A stretch of DNA of 34,269 nucleotides, from assembly GCA_001871445.1 (NCBI GenBank), contig MNVD01000004.1, positions 1-34,269 of the forward strand, written 5' to 3'. Under the pieces are notes generated by a model. It was not told the DNA's origin. It searched no databases and worked only from the letters and a program-made list of their open reading frames with translations. Source of the stretch: Candidatus Magasanikbacteria bacterium CG1_02_41_34. Its GTDB lineage: Bacteria; Patescibacteriota; Patescibacteriia; Magasanikbacterales; UBA922. Made by a program: the position numbers and the translations under genes. This document shows positions 31,628 through 34,269 of the stretch, piece by piece; the stretch's first letter is position 1, and every line of letters begins with the position of its first letter.

Positions 31628-32689
31628 ATGAAACAAAAGTACCTCGATCTCAAAAAAGAATTTTTATCTCTCGAACAACAGCTCCAAAATTCAGCTGTGA
31701 TTGGTGATACAAAAAAACTAGCAGAGGTATCACAACGATATAGCGAAATCAAAGAAACTGTTGAGATTATTGAAAAACTTCAATCTGTTGAAACGAATAT
31801 CCCTGAAACAGAAGCAATGATAGCAGCAGAACAAGACGAAGACATGAAAACGATGGCAGAAGAAGAATTGTTCTCACTCAAAACAACGCAAGAAGAATTG
31901 GAACAAACGCTCACAAAACTCACCCGACCTATCGACCCCATGGATAAAAAAAATGTGATTGTCGAAATTCGTGCTGGCGCTGGTGGCGACGAAGCTGCCC
32001 AATTTGCAGCAGACCTTCTCCGGATGTACACACGCTACGCAGAAAGAAACAAATGGAAAGTAGAACTACTTGATGAAAGTCGCACAGAGCAAGGCGGATA
32101 CAAAGAAGTCGTTGTTACAATCAAAGGGCAGAACGTTTACCATGAAATGAAATACGAAATGGGCGTACACCGTGTACAACGTGTCCCAGACACCGAAAAA
32201 CAAGGGCGTATTCATACGTCAACAGCGAGTGTGGCCGTATTGCCAGAAGTAGAAGAAAAGGATATCCATGTCGATCCAGCAGACATCCGCGTTGATACCT
32301 ACTGTGCAGGAGGCAACGGTGGACAGAGCGTAAATACCACATACTCTGCGGTTCGTATGACTCACATACCTACAGGAATCGTCGCGCAATGCCAAGATGA
32401 AAAATCCCAAATAAAAAATCGTGCCAGCGCCATGAAAGTTCTCCTTGCACGTATCTACGAAGCAGAAGAGGCAAAACGAAAAGCAGCAGAAGATGAACAA
32501 CGAAATAACCAAATAGGAACAGGAGACCGTAGTGAAAAAATCCGTACCTACAACTATCCACAAGACCGCATCACTGATCATCGTATCAAAGAAAACTGGA
32601 ATAATATCCCAACTATTCTTGATGGCGATCTGAGTGATATTATAGAAAAACTTACATCTGCAGACTACGCTGAGATGGATGGCGTATAA
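31628..32689 (+). CDS. prfA: Peptide chain release factor 1
   Basis: RF1 ends translation at UAA and UAG. The 353 residues show an N-terminal coiled domain (1-100) and [18 protein letters not shown] (113-130). [22 protein letters not shown] (183-204) follows, with the codon-reading tripeptide P-x-T at 187-189, where RF2 would have [24 protein letters not shown] (226-246) contains the catalytic GGQ at 231-233. The gene is followed by prmC, whose product methylates the GGQ glutamine. Length and motifs are normal. Confidence 0.97.
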   Translation: MKQKYLDLKKEFLSLEQQLQNSAVIGDTKKLAEVSQRYSEIKETVEIIEKLQSVETNIPETEAMIAAEQDEDMKTMAEEELFSLKTTQEELEQTLTKLTRPIDPMDKKNVIVEIRAGAGGDEAAQFAADLLRMYTRYAERNKWKVELLDESRTEQGGYKEVVVTIKGQNVYHEMKYEMGVHRVQRVPDTEKQGRIHTSTASVAVLPEVEEKDIHVDPADIRVDTYCAGGNGGQSVNTTYSAVRMTHIPTGIVAQCQDEKSQIKNRASAMKVLLARIYEAEEAKRKAAEDEQRNNQIGTGDRSEKIRTYNYPQDRITDHRIKENWNNIPTILDGDLSDIIEKLTSADYAEMDGV

Positions 32690-32704
32690 GTGGTTTGTCG
32701 TGCA

Positions 32705-32718
32705 TAATACGTAATACG
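32705..32718 (+). repeat. 7-bp tandem repeat (TAATACG x2) in the prfA-prmC spacer
   Basis: TAATACGTAATACG is followed by the partly matching TTATATC. It is one of four unrelated short repeats with the same 7-bp period within 800 bp. Confidence 0.65.
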
Positions 32719-32754
32719 TTATATCCGTTCACATTAGTTTAACCCGTTCACTTC

Positions 32755-33615
32755 GTGTTCCATTCTTCTTCGATCTCACAACTTCTGCAAAGCGCATCAA
32801 AAAACATAGATCGCCTTGATGCAGAATTACTCCTCGCTCACGTCCTCGATACACCACGTGCATTTTTGATTGCACACGGAGGTGAAAAAATTGGAAAATT
32901 GGCAACGTGGAAATTTCGTAGACTCATACAAAAAAGAAAACACAGTATGCCACTTGCCTATCTCACTGGTCAGAAAGAATTTTATGGCCTAAATTTTTTT
33001 GTAAACAAACACACATTGATTCCACGCCCAGATACAGAACTCATGGTGGAAAAGGTGTTGCAAGAAATCGATAAATCAAAAAATCAAAAAATCACTCTCA
33101 TTGATGTCGGGACAGGTACGGGATGTATCCCAATTTCTATTCTGCACACTATCCGTACATCAAGATTATCCATTATCCGTAAGTATTACGCAACAGATAT
33201 TTCAAGAAAAGTACTGAACATTGCAAAACAAAACGCAAACAAACACAACGTCAACATCACATGCAAACACGGCAACCTCCTAGAACCCCTTACCCAAGAA
33301 CTAAGAACTCTGAACTCTGAACTCATCATCACCTCAAACCTTCCATACCTCACCCAAACACAATTTGATGAAGAACCATCCATCCAGCACGAACCCCACT
33401 CAGCCCTCGTTGCTAAAAACAATGGCCTTGCACTGTACGAAGAGCTGCTCCGACAAATAAAAACCTATAACCTAAAACCTATAACCTATTTGGAAATCGA
33501 TCCGTCACAAACGCAAAAAATTTCTGTCATAATTTCAAACATCTTTCCAAAGGCAACCATAGATATAAAAAAAGATCTTTCAGGAAAAGATCGTGTGGTA
33601 AAAATCACGCTGTAA
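32755..33615 (+). CDS. prmC: Peptide chain release factor N5-glutamine methyltransferase
   Basis: PrmC methylates the Gln of the GGQ motif in RF1 and RF2. The 286 residues start with a GTG (32755). They show an N-terminal helical domain (LDAELLLAHVLDTPRAFL), PLAYLTGQKEFYGLNFFV (66-83), IPRPDTELMVEKVL (89-102), the SAM-binding DVGTGTGCIPISIL (117-130) and the active-site loop SNLPYLT (194-200; NLPY where NPPY is usual). The end is ATIDIKKDLSGKDRVV. Three loop segments (about 134-148, 178-193, 236-246) are encoded by 7-bp tandem repeats, so they are probably lineage-specific insertions. The gene sits 65 nt after prfA. Confidence 0.93.
   Translation: MFHSSSISQLLQSASKNIDRLDAELLLAHVLDTPRAFLIAHGGEKIGKLATWKFRRLIQKRKHSMPLAYLTGQKEFYGLNFFVNKHTLIPRPDTELMVEKVLQEIDKSKNQKITLIDVGTGTGCIPISILHTIRTSRLSIIRKYYATDISRKVLNIAKQNANKHNVNITCKHGNLLEPLTQELRTLNSELIITSNLPYLTQTQFDEEPSIQHEPHSALVAKNNGLALYEELLRQIKTYNLKPITYLEIDPSQTQKISVIISNIFPKATIDIKKDLSGKDRVVKITL
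33165..33178 (+). repeat. 7-bp tandem repeat (ATTATCC x2) inside prmC
   Basis: ATTATCCATTATCC, with a related ACTATCC 17 bp upstream. It encodes RLSIIR in a loop after the SAM-binding motif. Confidence 0.65.
33296..33323 (+). repeat. 7-bp tandem repeat ((AAG/CTG)AACT... x4) inside prmC
   Basis: Four consecutive heptamers, AAGAACT, AAGAACT, CTGAACT, CTGAACT, encode the loop QELRTLNSEL just before the NLPY active site. Confidence 0.8.
33464..33491 (+). repeat. 7-bp tandem repeat (CCTATAA-type x4) inside prmC
   Basis: Four consecutive heptamers, CCTATAA, CCTAAAA, CCTATAA, CCTATTT, encode TYNLKPITY near the end of the methyltransferase. Confidence 0.8.
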
Positions 33616-33654
33616 AAAAGAAAAGCCCACGGCGCAACAATGTGCGCCATGGAC
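33614..33654 (-). terminator. Strong terminator of the small GC-rich gene at 33682
   Basis: On the minus strand GTCCATGGCGCA pairs with TGCGCCGTGGGC (12 bp, two G-T pairs) around a 6-nt loop, then TTTTCTTTTTT. It abuts the prmC stop on the other strand. Confidence 0.85.
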
Positions 33655-33681
33655 TGTAACAAAAGTCGCCACCTCAGACCA

Positions 33682-33960
33682 CTACAGGAAATACCTGCCG
33701 ATCAGAGCGAAAACTGCGTGCAGCCTATCATAGATGGATTGTTTCTTCCGCCAGTCAGAGGAATCGGTCGTCTGAAGTGCCGATTCCTGAGTCAGCATCG
33801 CGAGGAACGCTGGCGCTAGTTCATTCGGGACGAGCACACGGATGCTCAACACATGTGCACCATCCTCTACAGCCAGCGCCACGGTGACCCCTGGCGCAGT
33901 GACCGTCACACCGCCGACATCCTCGGAGGATGTATTACTCACTTTGGGTGCCTCTGCCAT
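33682..33960 (-). CDS. Small GC-rich protein with strong ribosome binding site, unknown
   Basis: The start is ATG 33960 (MAEAPKVSNTSSEDVGG), eight codons inside the ORF, because AAGGAG lies 6-7 nt upstream. The 92 residues look like a small soluble alpha/beta protein (GVTVTAPGVTVALAVEDGAHVLSIRVLV), then helices (LAPAFLAMLTQ, and IYDRLHAVFALIGRYFL at the end). GC is clearly higher than in the surrounding genes, and codon choice differs. It has its own strong terminator, and its upstream region is cut by the IS terminal repeat 50 nt away. No family is recognised. Together with the gene at 25604-25807 it looks like a foreign or specially regulated cassette. Confidence 0.6.
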   Translation of the reverse strand: MAEAPKVSNTSSEDVGGVTVTAPGVTVALAVEDGAHVLSIRVLVPNELAPAFLAMLTQESALQTTDSSDWRKKQSIYDRLHAVFALIGRYFL

Positions 33961-34009
33961 GTCCCTCTCCTTTTGACTGAACACCGCGATTGGTTATATC
34001 AACAAAAAA

Positions 34010-34035
34010 GACTTAATGGACAAAACGGTCGGCTA
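34010..34035. repeat. Left terminal inverted repeat of the IS element
   Basis: The 26 bases starting GACTTAATGGACAAAACGG are the exact reverse complement of 72-97. The transposase reading frame begins 47 nt further in, as expected for the left end of an IS. Confidence 0.9.
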
Positions 34036-34082
34036 AAAAGTGCAATTTGTGGCATAGTATAGAGAAAAAATAACTAAAAACT

Positions 34083-34269
34083 ATGATCAATCATAAAAAA
34101 ATGCATATTTTGCAAGAAAATGATTGCGAAAAGAAATGGTCGCCGAAGGGGTGTGCAGATGTACAAATGTACACATTGTGAAAAATATTTTCAAAGTAAA
34201 CGAAGGCAACAAAAGACATCTATGCAATTATTTCGTGAGTATGTTTGGAAACGACAAACGTATACCGAC
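34083..34269 (+). CDS. IS transposase, N-terminal zinc ribbon (partial, A7 frameshift)
   Basis: From 34102 one frame encodes CIFCKKMIAKRNGRRRGVQM, then YKCTHCEKYFQSKRR and LFREYVWKRQTYTD to the window end. This is a CxxC...CxxC zinc ribbon followed by the helical start of a Zn-binding IS256/IS1249-like transposase. The only ATG that would include the first CxxC (34083) is in another frame. The two meet at an A7 tract (34095-34101), and removal of one A gives MINHKKCIFC in one piece. Either the gene uses slippage or a non-ATG start, or this copy is dead, or the homopolymer was misread. The C-terminal end of the same transposase type is at 1-74. Confidence 0.6.

Overview
The window looks like a chromosomal contig of a Candidate Phyla Radiation (Patescibacteria) bacterium. 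The evidence is a low-to-moderate GC content (by eye), compact and mostly co-oriented genes, a bL31-RF1-PrmC block, an RNase J with a long disordered N-terminus, a SecG/oligopeptide-binding-protein pair, a CxxC-x17-CxxC zinc-ribbon protein, and a giant surface protein whose C-terminal domain I recognise from Patescibacteria. TGA is used as a normal stop (for example at the end of the oligopeptide-binding protein), so this is not a TGA-glycine lineage. The exact class cannot be fixed from the sequence alone.

Layout. Positions 1-97 are the 3' end of an IS element and 34010-34269 are the 5' end of the same IS type. Their terminal repeats match over 26 of 26 bases, so the contig is bracketed by, and probably broken at, this IS. 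Positions 98-303 hold a decayed gene remnant. From 0.4 to 7 kb an LCP-family cell-envelope gene (-) is divergent from a 1725-residue beta-helix/fibronectin-III surface protein (+). From 7.06 to 14.34 kb there is a tightly packed minus-strand copper and thiol cluster: an HMA chaperone, an HMA/DsbD-like/cupredoxin fusion, the CopA ATPase, a DUF3105 protein, two small membrane proteins with CxxC motifs, a DUF411 metal-binding protein, a DsbA-like oxidoreductase and a Met/His/Cys-rich membrane protein. No copper regulator is visible. From 14.45 to 16.98 kb is an rlmN operon, followed by two small unknown genes. From 17.8 to 21.8 kb is a nuclease and restriction-modification region: a DUF2779 RecB-like/DnaQ-like protein, a second DNA methylase, a PD-(D/E)xK endonuclease and a Dam-type methylase. 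From 22 to 25.5 kb are tRNA-Asn, a rhodanese, trpS, an aminotransferase and a PspC protein. From 25.5 to 31 kb are a small GC-rich gene with a large structured 3' element, RNase J, tRNA-Leu, an oligopeptide-binding protein and secG. From 31 to 34 kb are rpmE, prfA and prmC on the plus strand, then a second small GC-rich gene and the IS.

How the genes work together. The copper cluster can be read as a route in which HMA domains capture Cu(I), CopA exports it, and exofacial cupredoxin/DUF411/Cys-rich proteins bind it, while DsbA and its CxxC membrane neighbours manage thiols on the same face of the membrane. That is inference from co-location. The restriction-modification genes appear transcribed from two promoters, one for the Dam-type methylase plus endonuclease and one for the second methylase. 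The prfA-prmC pair is the classic release-factor and release-factor-methyltransferase couple.

The least explained structures are: several unrelated 7-bp-period tandem repeats inside and beside prmC; a 103-nt three-way-junction palindrome at 25.5 kb; a tRNA-Asn 5' fragment interrupted by a 30-nt hairpin; and A7-tract frameshifts in both the IS transposase start and the neighbouring gene remnant.
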